11,109 nucleotides of DNA from CAZAGT01 sp964484515. Its GTDB lineage: Bacteria; Desulfobacterota; DSM-4660; Desulfatiglandales; HGW-15. The position numbers and the translations under genes are program-made. The notes beneath the pieces were generated by a model that was not told the origin of the DNA, did not search any database, and was given only the letters and a program-made list of their open reading frames with translations. The DNA lies in the NCBI GenBank assembly GCA_964484515.1, contig CAZAGT010000162.1:1-11109 (forward strand), given 5' to 3'. Of this stretch, positions 1 through 6,647 are shown one piece after another (the first letter of the stretch is position 1; each line of letters opens with the position of its first letter).

Positions 1-163
1 CCCTCCGACATTCCCCTCGACTTCGCTCGGGGCTGCGGCTTCCCCCACAGATAAGCCATGAAAAGACAGTGCCCTCCCGCCAGTCACTCCGAAAAGACAT
101 CACAGGCCTCCCACCGCAGAGGCTGGAAACGGTTTTTTCGCCCACAAATTCTTATGAGGAGCC
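1..163 (+). repeat. Long palindromic repeat, copy A (right half, cut by window edge)
   Basis: Positions 1-163 match 6421-6583 almost base for base for about 150 bases, and match the reverse complement of 10990-11109. The copy starts inside the central hairpin of the repeat (CCCCTCGACTTCGCTCGGGG, 14-33) and carries only the right arm, with two GAAAAGAC motifs spaced about 33 bases apart, each followed by a CCTCCC-type block. The similarity ends after the GAGGAGCC at about 156-163. ORFs drawn through it are repeat-derived and not considered genes. The left arm should lie outside the window. Confidence 0.85.
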
Positions 164-433
164 CTATCGAAATTGCCCTCAACCCTCCTTACTGCGGAGC
201 ACGCAAGGGCCAAAGGCAGCAGGTTGAAGGTGAACGGGAAAAGACTGAGAGGTCTTTTGTCTTTGCCTCAAACCTCCATCCTCTAACCTCAAACGAGATC
301 TGTGGTGAAGCTCCGAGATAAACATCAATAGCGCAGGCTTGCCAATACCGGATTCCGCCTCGACACCAATGAGGATATAACCCTCGGCCCTCAGCTCAAT
401 ATCGAGAATGACCATCAAGGACGACGCCGGGGG
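164..433. other. Gene-free stretch downstream of the lyase gene
   Basis: No convincing gene is seen between repeat copy A and the end of the lyase gene. A 79-codon minus-strand ORF (179-418) begins just after the lyase stop, but it has no clear ribosome binding site and no recognisable domain, and its second half runs through low-complexity CCTC/AACCT-rich sequence. The stretch contains a 7-bp AAAAGAC/GTCTTTT hairpin at 239-258. Confidence 0.5.
239..258 (-). terminator. Weak hairpin, possible lyase transcript end
   Basis: AAAAGAC (239-245) and GTCTTTT (252-258) form a perfect 7-bp stem with a 6-nt loop about 175 nt past the lyase stop codon. The stem is A/U-rich and its own 3' arm supplies the T-run, so it is a weak terminator candidate that could act in either direction. 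It also uses the AAAAGAC motif found in the neighbouring palindromic repeats and may simply be repeat debris. Confidence 0.25.
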
Positions 434-1807
434 CTATACCGGGTCGAAGCGAGCCGTGAAATGCCTTAACACGGGCGGTTCAAAAGTGATTCGCATGCCC
501 CTCACCTTATCCCGCCGTTGGTACACCGCATCAAGACATTCGATCACGTAGTCCATGTGGCTCTGAGTATACACCCGCCGGGGGATGGCCAACCGGACTA
601 ATTCCAGTCGGGCCGGGTGGAACTCACCGGTGGCAGGATCGGTCTTGCCGAACATGACGCTGCCAATTTCACAAGACCTGACGCCTCCTTCAAGGTAGAG
701 TGCGCAGGCCAAGGCTTGGCCGGGATACTCACCGGGCGGAATATGAGGAAGGAAGGCCTTCGCATCTAGATAGATGGCGTGACCCCCTGGGGGCTGGAAG
801 ACGGGGATGCCATGCCCGGCGAGTCGATCGCCCACGTAGTTGGTAGAACGAATTCGGTATTTCAGGTAGGGCTCTTCCAGGACTTCTTCAAGGCCTTGGG
901 CCATGGCCTCGAGGTCATGGCCCGCCAATCCCCCGTACGTGGGGAACCCTTCTGTAACAACGAGGATGTTTCGGGCCTGCTGTGCGAGGTCATCGTCATT
1001 GACCGCCAGGAAACCGCCGATGTTGACCAGGGCATCTTTCTTGCCGCTCATGGTACAGCCGTCAGCGTAAGAAAACATCTCGCGTGCAATCTCACGCACG
1101 GATTTGGAGGCATAACCGGATTCGCGCAGTTTGATAAAGTAGGCGTTTTCGGCGAAACGACAGGCATCGACGTATAGAGGGATTCCTTTTGAGCGACATA
1201 TCTCGGCTGTCTGGCGAAGGTTTGCCATCGAAACCGGTTGTCCCCCGTTGGAGTTGTTCGTCACTGTTATCATGCAGAGTGGAATCCGCTCTGAGGGTTC
1301 TCGCTCGAAGAGCGCCTCCAGGGCCCCCACGTCCATATTACCTTTGAAATCACCCGGCAGAGAAGGGATGAGCCCCTCAGATACCGGTAGATCAAGGGCA
1401 TCGGCACCGCTCATTTCGATATTGGCGCGCGTCGTGTCAAAGTGGGTGTTGTTGGGGATGAGCTTCCCTTCGCCACCCATGATGCTGAAAAGGATCTTTT
1501 CGGCCGCCCGCCCTTGGTGAGTCGGAATGATGTGGCGGAAGCCCATGATCTCCTTGACCGTCTTTTCAAAACGATAGAAACTCCGGGCACCGGCATAGGC
1601 CTCATCGCCCTCCATGATCCCGGCCCACTGCCTCGCGCTCATGGCCGACGTACCGCTGTCCGTAAGCAAATCGATGAGGACGTCCTCGGAGTGAATGTTG
1701 AAGAGATTGTAACCGGCGTTCTGAAGGATACGTTGCCGCTCGGCAAGATCAGTGAAACGGATCGGTTCCACAGTCTTAATCTTAAAGGGCTCGATAATTG
1801 TCTTCAT
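434..1807 (-). CDS. tnaA: Tryptophanase / tyrosine phenol-lyase family beta-eliminating lyase
   Basis: PLP-dependent cytoplasmic lyase of 457 residues, full length for the family. These enzymes split an aromatic amino acid into pyruvate, ammonia and indole or phenol. Seen from the ATG start: the LLTDSGT segment near residue 48, the DEAYAG motif with Tyr71, PTHQGR near 95-100, the PLP-binding SGKKD with Lys257, and the C-terminal LRHFTARF. Much of the backbone (SYADGCTMSGKKD, IGGFL) reads like tyrosine phenol-lyase. However, the positions that separate the two enzymes are tryptophanase-like: Asp124 (phenol-lyase Thr124), Ile381 (phenol-lyase Arg381) and His449 (phenol-lyase Phe448). Tryptophanase activity is therefore the better inference, not proven. 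The start is ATG at 1807, 9 nt after AAAGGAG; a GTG at 1810 is equally in frame. It is monocistronic, with no tnaC-like leader peptide and no tnaB permease nearby. Confidence 0.93.
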   Translation of the reverse strand: MKTIIEPFKIKTVEPIRFTDLAERQRILQNAGYNLFNIHSEDVLIDLLTDSGTSAMSARQWAGIMEGDEAYAGARSFYRFEKTVKEIMGFRHIIPTHQGRAAEKILFSIMGGEGKLIPNNTHFDTTRANIEMSGADALDLPVSEGLIPSLPGDFKGNMDVGALEALFEREPSERIPLCMITVTNNSNGGQPVSMANLRQTAEICRSKGIPLYVDACRFAENAYFIKLRESGYASKSVREIAREMFSYADGCTMSGKKDALVNIGGFLAVNDDDLAQQARNILVVTEGFPTYGGLAGHDLEAMAQGLEEVLEEPYLKYRIRSTNYVGDRLAGHGIPVFQPPGGHAIYLDAKAFLPHIPPGEYPGQALACALYLEGGVRSCEIGSVMFGKTDPATGEFHPARLELVRLAIPRRVYTQSHMDYVIECLDAVYQRRDKVRGMRITFEPPVLRHFTARFDPV

Positions 1808-1816
1808 CACGTGTTT

Positions 1817-1961
1817 CTCCTTTCACCCGCCTTCGGCGGGATGCCCAGTGCGCAAGCACAGGGGAGTGGCGATAGGTTATCGCGGCCCAGCCCATAGGGC
1901 GCCCGTCCTCGTCCGACGCGACAGGCTATGGTCGACGGTGTCCGCAGTAGCCCGCTGCGGA
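1817..1961 (-). promoter_or_regulatory. Hairpin-rich leader upstream of the lyase
   Basis: Five perfect or near-perfect stem-loops follow one another just upstream of the lyase ribosome binding site (AAAGGAG, 1823-1817). They are CCCGCC/GGCGGG at 1826-1840, CCC-GTGC/GCAC-GGG with a 4-nt loop at about 1844-1862, GCGATA/TATCGC at 1869-1883, GCCC/GGGC at 1890-1900, and TCCGCAG/CTGCGGA at 1941-1961. The arrangement suggests a structured 5' leader or stacked short palindromic repeats. No Trp-rich leader peptide of the tnaC kind is visible. Function is unknown. Confidence 0.4.
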
Positions 1962-2180
1962 GGATGGAAAGCCGGGTGGCGGCGGCGATGATCGGTTTCG
2001 GAACCGAACCGGCAGTATAGTAGCGCTTGTGCCTGATGGTGTATACCCTACTGTCGCAGGTAGCGGCCGACAAGGCTGCATTCCCGCCGCCGGTCGTGGA
2101 GGCCGCCAGTTTGATCGACCGGGAAACTTCATGAAGTTGATGCTCGAATTTGACAATTTGAGATTCTTCGGCGTCTGTTC

Positions 2181-2395
2181 GCCCGGTCATGGGGGTCTCT
2201 TTTCAAGAAACGAAACGTTACCTGCTCGAACGCTGAAGAAGCGTGCAAGCAAGGCGGCCGGAGCAGACTTGGAGTATGCGCCAAGGCTGTCAACGCGGTC
2301 TATACTGCGGTGGCCCTCCGGCCGCCTCGGGTAGCGCCTTATGCCGAGACAACGCACTCAACCTCGTTTTTGAAAAGAGACCCCCATGAACGGGC
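2181..2395. mobile_element. 215-bp inverted-repeat element (MITE-like)
   Basis: The ends are 26-bp inverted repeats with a single mismatch, left arm 2181-2206 and right arm 2370-2395, both containing CATGGGGGTCTCTTTTCAA or its complement. A second, internal 11-bp inverted repeat GGCGGCCGGAG / CTCCGGCCGCC lies at 2253-2263 and 2316-2326. No transposase is encoded. Size, long terminal inverted repeats and intergenic position fit a miniature inverted-repeat element, but a large cruciform-forming regulatory palindrome is possible. No clear target-site duplication could be picked out, because the arms have no sharp outer edge. Only one copy is present in this window. Confidence 0.55.
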
Positions 2396-2441
2396 CTTAG
2401 GAGGTATCAAACATCTCCCGTCATGGAGTTTCAGACGAGCC

Positions 2442-2471
2442 TTTACATTCAAAAAGAAAAAGTGCGATGAT
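2442..2471 (+). promoter_or_regulatory. Possible sigma-70 promoter for the stress gene
   Basis: TTTACA (2442-2447) and GATGAT (2466-2471) are separated by 18 nt, within a locally A-rich stretch upstream of the universal stress gene. The -10 box is only a 4/6 match. The transcript would carry a ~55-nt leader including the GAGGTG/CACCTC hairpin at 2488-2511. Confidence 0.25.
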
Positions 2472-2533
2472 GGGAGACATTGGCGAAGAGGTGATGCCAA
2501 GCAAACACCTCAGCAGGGAGGCGCAAGATTCCA

Positions 2534-2983
2534 ATGAAGATTGAGAAGATCCTATGGCCGACGGATTTTTCCAGTAACGCTGCCAAGGCCTTACCCTTCG
2601 TGACGTCACTCTCAGAAAGATATCAGAGTGAAGTGCATGTCCTGTACGTCCTCGAGTCGTTTGGACATTATGGCGCCTGGTACGGCGAATTTGATCCATC
2701 GCAGATCGAAAAGATTCATGCGTGGGAAAAGCAAACTGCGGAAAAAAGACTCCATGAGATTTGTGAAAACCATCTCGAAGGTTGTCCGCTTTACATTAGA
2801 CATATCGCCATCGGGGACCCGGCAAAAGAGACCCTTAAGCTCGTCGAGGATGAAGGGGTGGACATGATTGTCATGGCCACTCACGGTCGCGCGGGTCACT
2901 TCCATTTTGGGAGCGTAGCCGAGAAGGTTGTCAAGAATGCGAAAGTCCCGGTACTTACGATCCCGGTCTTTGAAAGACCGTAG
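2534..2983 (+). CDS. Universal stress protein, UspA family
   Basis: Single-domain cytoplasmic Usp protein of 149 residues, the normal length. It starts with the typical beta-strand and loop (KILWPTDFS, residues 5-13). It has HVLYVLE near 35-41, GDPAKETLKLVEDEGVDMIV around 94-113, and ends with the nucleotide-loop region MATHGRAGHFHFGSVAEKVV near 114-133 followed by VPVLTIP. Family members bind ATP or AMP and help survival under starvation or stress. In the ATP-binding pattern (G-2x-G-9x-G-S/T), the first Gly is Ala115 and only seven residues separate Gly118 from Gly126-Ser127, so nucleotide binding may be altered or absent. A GGGAGG motif lies 12 nt before the ATG, slightly far. An 8-bp hairpin CGGTCTTT/AAAGACCG (2964-2980) lies at the stop codon but has no T-run. 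Confidence 0.93.
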   Translation: MKIEKILWPTDFSSNAAKALPFVTSLSERYQSEVHVLYVLESFGHYGAWYGEFDPSQIEKIHAWEKQTAEKRLHEICENHLEGCPLYIRHIAIGDPAKETLKLVEDEGVDMIVMATHGRAGHFHFGSVAEKVVKNAKVPVLTIPVFERP

Positions 2984-3067
2984 CGGGCTACTGAGAAATG
3001 CTCGGTTGCGCCGGTCTTGTGGCGGGCAGCATACGATATCGTTATTTCCCTCGCCTTCACTAGGATT

Positions 3068-3100
3068 ACCTGCCTCGGGCAGGTTTACCCGCCTTGGGCG
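3068..3100. repeat. Pair of short REP-like hairpins
   Basis: ACCTGCC/GGCAGGT with a TCG loop (3068-3084) is followed directly by a CCCGCC..GGGCG hairpin (3088-3100). The hairpin CCCGCC-TTC-GGCGGG at 1826-1840 is a clear relative. Such ACCYGCCTYGGGCRGGT-type palindromes are extragenic repeats. The aldolase frame stays open across them to a TTG at 3094, but that extension is not considered coding. Confidence 0.6.
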
Positions 3101-3159
3101 AGAAGATCCGCGCGCAAATGCGGGGTGCTTCGCTGCAGCGGAGAGAAAAGGAGCAGGGT

Positions 3160-3978
3160 ATGAGTCAAGAGGGAAGACAAGAGATTTTGATGGATAATCA
3201 TCTCAGACGGATTACGGCGAAGATCACGAAGAAAGAGCTTGTCATCGGAACCCACATTGCGACGGCGGATCCCGTGGTATCGGAAATCGTTTGCACAGCA
3301 GGGTTCGACTTCGTATGGATCGACGGGGAGCATGGAGCCATGGATAGGAAGGATATCAACCTTCACATCATGGCGATTCGAGGGCAGGGTGTGGCGCCTT
3401 TCGTCAGGGTCCCCTGGAACGACCCTGTGCTCGTGAAGCCCATCTTGGACATGGGGCCTGCAGCCGTGGTCTTTCCTTTCATAAAGACGGCCGAAGAAGC
3501 GAGATTAGCGGTTGCGAGCTGCAGATATCCACCAGCAGGAATTCGGGGATTCGCACCGGTCCGAGCTATTAACTATGGGGCCATGGACGGTGGCGAGTAT
3601 CTCGAGAGGGCCAAAAGGGAACCTTGGGTCATTATTCAAATCGAGCATATCGATGCGGTCGCTAATCTGGAGGACATCCTCGCTGTGGAAGGTATCGATA
3701 CGGTGGTGATCGGCTCCAGTGATCTGTCCGGTTCCATGGGACTCCTGACTCAGCTCAGACATCCCGATGTGATCGAAGTGTGCGATCAGATCGCCGCGAC
3801 CTGTCGCAAGGCCGACATCCCTTTCGGCGTCAGCCTGTTGTGGTCAGAAGAGAATGTGAGAGACTGGATCAAGAGGGGCGTTGCCTGGATAGGCGTCGAC
3901 AATGATGTCAGGTATCTGAGCAGCGGGGCTAGGACCGCCTACGAAGCGACGCGGCGGTTGCTAGCGGAGTTGAGGTAG
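3160..3978 (+). CDS. HpcH/HpaI-family class II aldolase
   Basis: Cytoplasmic metal-dependent aldolase of 272 residues, related to HpaI (4-hydroxy-2-oxoheptanedioate aldolase), RhmA and GarL. These cleave or form 2-keto-3-deoxy sugar acids or hydroxy-oxo-acids, giving pyruvate and an aldehyde. Family marks in order: DFVWIDGEHGAMD (His58, Glu57), FVRVPWND (Arg83, the pyruvate-binding Arg), VVFPFIKTAEEAR, the CRYPPAGIRG segment, QIEH with metal ligand Glu162, and GSSDLSGSMG with metal ligand Asp188. The natural substrate cannot be told from these motifs. Start: ATG 3160 follows AAAGGAG by 6 nt; the frame is open upstream to 3094 but that part runs through a repeat. It is on the same strand as the stress gene but 176 bp away, so probably independent. 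The nearby TRAP operon could supply acid substrates, an inference only. Confidence 0.92.
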   Translation: MSQEGRQEILMDNHLRRITAKITKKELVIGTHIATADPVVSEIVCTAGFDFVWIDGEHGAMDRKDINLHIMAIRGQGVAPFVRVPWNDPVLVKPILDMGPAAVVFPFIKTAEEARLAVASCRYPPAGIRGFAPVRAINYGAMDGGEYLERAKREPWVIIQIEHIDAVANLEDILAVEGIDTVVIGSSDLSGSMGLLTQLRHPDVIEVCDQIAATCRKADIPFGVSLLWSEENVRDWIKRGVAWIGVDNDVRYLSSGARTAYEATRRLLAELR

Positions 3979-4138
3979 GGCCTGAAAGCGCCGGCGTCAC
4001 TGCGGCGTAAATGAGAGGCGCAGGGCCTAAGGTATAAGGAAAGACTCACGTTGTTTTTCCCTCAAGCCTCACGCCGAAGGATTCGTACGCCGCACAAGGA
4101 TCCCGCAAGCTTGTTCGCCTCCGGTGAGTCGACGCTGA

Positions 4139-4160
4139 AATGGCGGAACAGGGCCATTCC
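4139..4160 (-). terminator. Weak hairpin after the permease gene
   Basis: AATGGC and GCCATT form a 6-bp stem with an 8-nt loop a few bases past the permease stop (minus strand). There is no T-run. It lies between the convergent aldolase and permease genes and may end or stabilise either transcript. Confidence 0.2.
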
Positions 4161-4170
4161 GGGATGGAGA

Positions 4171-5919
4171 CTAACCGGGCCGAAAGATCACCAGCCAGAT
4201 GTGGGCTATGAGGACGGTGACGATCATATAAGGGAAGGCCGTCTTCATAAATCCGAGAAAAGTCATTCGATAGCCGCGCGCCTCAGCGATCCCGAGGGTG
4301 ACCACATTGGCAGATGCGCCGATGATCGTACCGTTGCCCCCAAAACAGGCCCCAAGGGCCAGGGCCCACCACAGGGTGTTTTCCGCGCCCGTAATGACCG
4401 TACTCAGGTAAGCTACGATCGGCAGCATCGTGGCCGTGAACGGGATATTATCCACGAAGGCGGACATGATGGCCGCAACCCAAAGGATCAAGGCACAGGC
4501 CGCCATGAAGTTGCCCTTGGAGAGATGAAGAATCCAATCCGCAATCAGGGCCAGCAATCCGGTCTCTTCCACCGCCCCCACGAGCATGAACAGAAAAATA
4601 AAGAACATCAGGGTCGGCCACTCGATATCCTTTTCGATCAGCTCGATCAGGTCCACCCGATCGGTCAGGACGGCAATCGTAAGGAGTATCGCCGCACCCA
4701 TGACGGCAGCGACACTCACCTCCATGTGCCAGTATCCATGGCTCAAAAATAGGAATATCGCAAATCCCAGGACGCCCAGTCCGTAGGCGAGGAGTTTCGG
4801 GTCGGTGATCCGGTATTCGTTCTTTAGTTCCTGGATAAACTCCTCCACGTTTTGGATGTTGGCAGAGGCATAGGCCTTGCCCCAGATCAGACGTGTAAAA
4901 ACGAGCAGAACGATCAGGGAAATGAGGCACACCAGCGCCAGCGCCGTTACAAAGTCCATGAAACTGAGACCGGCATAGGATCCGATCATGATGTTGGGGG
5001 GGTCCCCAATCAGGGTGGCCGTACCCCCGACATTGGATGCGAGCACGAGAGGGATAAGGATAAAGAGGGGGTTGATTGCGAGAGAGACGGCGATCTCGAT
5101 GGCGACGCCCGTCAATAGGAGCATCGTGGTGACATTGTCGAGAAAGGCCGATGAGGCGGCGGTAAAAATTATCAGGTACACCATGAGGAGAAAGACGTTG
5201 CCGCGCGCCATCCGATAGGAGATGTAGGCGCACCATTGGAAGACTCCGGTATGTTTTAGGACGCCAACGATGATCATCATCCCCATCAGCAGGAAAATGA
5301 CGTTCAGATCGATCGCGTGAATGGCCGCCTCAAAGGAGAGAATGTGAAAGTCCGGATTCAGCGTCCCAATCGTGTAGGAGATGAGCAGCATCAGGGCCGC
5401 ACCAAGCATGGCCGCGACGGTTCGGTGGAGCAGTTCGAGGGCGATTAAGACGTAGGCAAGGACAAAGACAATCGTGGATATCCAGAAAGCGGGCCCGGGT
5501 GCCCTGAAGATGACGATATCTTGGCTCAAAAAATAATGATTTCCCAGTTTTGCGAACTGATCTCCTTTAAGCTCGACGATCTGGGGCTTGAAACTCGTCT
5601 TCCGGGCCACTATCTCAAGGGTAGCGGACTCGATCACCCCTTTTGCCAACATGAATCGAGAGATGAACTGTCCGTTTGATGCCGTCTGAACCCGATCCAC
5701 TTCCTTCCCATTGACGAGGACGGTGACTTCCGATTCATCGACGGGCTCCTTGTGAGGATCGAGCACGAGGCCCGACACGTCAATCAAATCACCATCAGGG
5801 ACAACCGGTTTGGCGTGAGCCCCGTGGGCAGCCTGACCGGCACGGACATTTTGAGGACCCGCCATGTTGATGATCAGCACAATAAACAAGACGGTCGCTG
5901 TCTTTGCGAAACTGCGCAT
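4171..5919 (-). CDS. SLC13/ArsB-NhaD-type permease with extra secreted N-terminal domain
   Basis: Inner-membrane ion transporter of the IT superfamily, 582 residues. The transport core (about 143-580) has the two-fold repeat of the family. In the first half these are SAFLDNVTTM (257-266) and SNVGGTATLIGDPPN (295-309); in the second half SAFVDNIPFTATM (486-498) and GGNGTIIGASANVV (527-540). About eleven hydrophobic segments are seen. Unusually, residues 1-27 form a signal peptide (likely cut after VRA) and 45-135 form a beta-rich domain resembling a carboxypeptidase-regulatory or Ig-like fold (VSGLVLDPHKEPV, VTVLVNGKEV), which should sit outside the membrane. The substrate is unknown: Na+/H+ exchange, arsenite, sulfate and dicarboxylates all occur in the superfamily. 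Start: ATG 5919 is 8 nt after TAGGAG; a GTG at 5928 would overlap that ribosome binding site. It is a single gene with a structured leader. Confidence 0.9.
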   Translation of the reverse strand: MRSFAKTATVLFIVLIINMAGPQNVRAGQAAHGAHAKPVVPDGDLIDVSGLVLDPHKEPVDESEVTVLVNGKEVDRVQTASNGQFISRFMLAKGVIESATLEIVARKTSFKPQIVELKGDQFAKLGNHYFLSQDIVIFRAPGPAFWISTIVFVLAYVLIALELLHRTVAAMLGAALMLLISYTIGTLNPDFHILSFEAAIHAIDLNVIFLLMGMMIIVGVLKHTGVFQWCAYISYRMARGNVFLLMVYLIIFTAASSAFLDNVTTMLLLTGVAIEIAVSLAINPLFILIPLVLASNVGGTATLIGDPPNIMIGSYAGLSFMDFVTALALVCLISLIVLLVFTRLIWGKAYASANIQNVEEFIQELKNEYRITDPKLLAYGLGVLGFAIFLFLSHGYWHMEVSVAAVMGAAILLTIAVLTDRVDLIELIEKDIEWPTLMFFIFLFMLVGAVEETGLLALIADWILHLSKGNFMAACALILWVAAIMSAFVDNIPFTATMLPIVAYLSTVITGAENTLWWALALGACFGGNGTIIGASANVVTLGIAEARGYRMTFLGFMKTAFPYMIVTVLIAHIWLVIFRPG

Positions 5920-6152
5920 CGTGGTCACTCCTATAGCCCCTTAGGCACTTATCAAAGCTCCCATTTGGTGAGCCGCGCAATCTCCGTTTCGAGTCACCGA
6001 CATTCTTTCCTGTGATGGAAAACTCGCCCCTTAGGTAGGAAAAGAGGGGCGATAGGGAGATGACAAGTTGACCAATGGGGCAGGCTTGTCGAGAACATTC
6101 CGAGGCCACCCAGAACCTATCGCGAAACAGGCGGCGTCCCCGAAAACATCGG
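5920..6152 (-). promoter_or_regulatory. Structured leader of the permease gene, riboswitch-like
   Basis: On the minus strand a ~230-nt leader contains, in order: hairpin CCCCGA/TCGGGG (6154-6138); a long-range 8-bp stem GCGATAGG (6123-6116) with CCTATCGC (6056-6049), enclosing GACAAG/CTTGTC (6090-6062); and a 7-bp hairpin CGCCCCT/AGGGGCG (6051-6025). The last two stems share bases 6049-6051, so they cannot both form fully. The word CCTAAGGGGC occurs twice, in the hairpin's 3' arm and again just before the ribosome binding site (5945-5936), giving another possible pairing. Together with a transporter gene downstream, this looks like a switchable leader. I do not recognise it as a named riboswitch class. 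Confidence 0.45.
6019..6051 (-). terminator. Possible intrinsic terminator inside the permease leader
   Basis: The 7-bp GC-rich stem CGCCCCT/AGGGGCG with a 13-nt loop is followed on the minus strand by AGTTTT. It lies about 100 nt upstream of the permease start, where it could act as an attenuator. The T-run is short, so termination strength is uncertain. Confidence 0.35.
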
Positions 6153-6158
6153 GGTGGC

Positions 6159-6188
6159 AATGTAGCAGAGTGTCATTTATAGTGTCAA
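6159..6188 (-). promoter_or_regulatory. Likely promoter of the permease gene
   Basis: A perfect -35 TTGACA (6188-6183) is followed after 18 nt by TACATT (6164-6159, 4/6 match to TATAAT). The -35 sits in a periodic array TTGAC-N7-TTGAC-N7-ATGAC, which could also be a regulator site. Initiation near 6152 would give the structured leader described above. Confidence 0.4.
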
Positions 6189-6223
6189 GCAAAGAGTCAA
6201 GCCCATACAAAAAAGGGCTCCTC

Positions 6224-6235
6224 ACAAATATTTGT
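6224..6235. promoter_or_regulatory. Perfect 12-bp palindrome, possible operator
   Basis: ACAAATATTTGT is a perfect palindrome lying ~40 bp upstream of the likely permease -35 box. The size suits a dimeric regulator, but there is only this one occurrence and no known match is claimed. An AGCCC/GGGCT inverted repeat (about 6200-6219) lies between it and the promoter. Confidence 0.25.
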
Positions 6236-6330
6236 CGCTCAATAGGTTGATATCGAGGGCACAATACGTTGAACTCCCATCCCTTACCGATCGACATCCG
6301 GAGTTTCGAATCTCAATCTGATGGTCCGGG

Positions 6331-6583
6331 AGTCCGGTGGGAGGCCTGCGATGTCTTTTCTTCGATTCCGGGGCTCCCGGGCTGGTCTTTTCTATGACTT
6401 GTCGGCGGGGGAGTTCTGCCCCCTCCGACATTCCCCTCGACTTCGCTCGGGGCTGCGGCTTCCCCCACAGATAAGTCATGAAAAGACGGTGCCCTCCCGC
6501 CAGTCACTCCGAAAAGACATCACCGTCCTCCCACCGCAGAGGTTGGAAACGGCTTTTTCGCACCCAGATTCTTGTGAGGAGGC
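6331..6583. repeat. Long palindromic repeat, copy B (complete)
   Basis: This is the only complete copy in the window. Two arms of about 70 bp form an imperfect palindrome around a centre containing CCCCTCGACTTCGCTCGGGG. Each arm has two GTCTTTTC/GAAAAGAC motifs and ends at a CGGTGGGAGG/CCTCCCACCG block. The right arm is near-identical to positions 1-163. About 50 further bases (GAGGTTGGAAACGG to GAGGAGG) are shared by all copies on one side only, so the element is asymmetric. It has no transposase and no convincing ORF. Confidence 0.8.
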
Positions 6584-6647
6584 CAAAAAAGCTTGCTTCG
6601 TCTAAAGGCTTGGACGCACGGCCTCCATCAGTCGTTCATGGACACTC

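Larger units (their letters stand above)
1808..2533. other. Long divergent intergenic region between lyase and stress gene
   Basis: No protein gene is supported in these ~725 bases. ORFs of 76-127 codons on both strands are mutually overlapping, run through palindromes, have no clear ribosome binding site and no recognisable domain. The lyase-proximal part (1817-1961) is a cluster of hairpins. The middle (2181-2395) is a 215-bp inverted-repeat element. The last ~135 bases contain the probable stress-gene promoter and a GAGGTG/CACCTC hairpin (2488-2511). Confidence 0.6.

Noticed and set aside
179..418. 79-codon minus-strand ORF just after the lyase gene
   Set aside because: No clear ribosome binding site, no recognised domain, and its second half is low-complexity intergenic sequence with an AAAAGAC hairpin.
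1807..2190. 127-codon minus-strand ORF upstream of the lyase
   Set aside because: It is composed of translated hairpins, ends inside the lyase start region, and overlaps other equally long frames on both strands.
3094..3159. Longer aldolase start at TTG 3094
   Set aside because: The extension translates a REP-like hairpin; ATG 3160 has AAAGGAG at the right distance and gives a normal family N-terminus.
4051..4752. 233-codon plus-strand ORF opposite the permease
   Set aside because: Antisense shadow of a strongly supported membrane protein gene; its composition is charged and Gly-rich, as expected for the reverse of hydrophobic codons.
1..6421. Composite transposon bounded by repeat copies A and B
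   Set aside because: No transposase lies within or beside the repeats and no target duplications are visible; the segment holds ordinary housekeeping-type genes.
6321..6605. ORFs of 64-94 codons on both strands in repeat copy B
   Set aside because: They are translations of the palindromic repeat; the same peptides recur in copy A, and both strands are open because of the palindrome.
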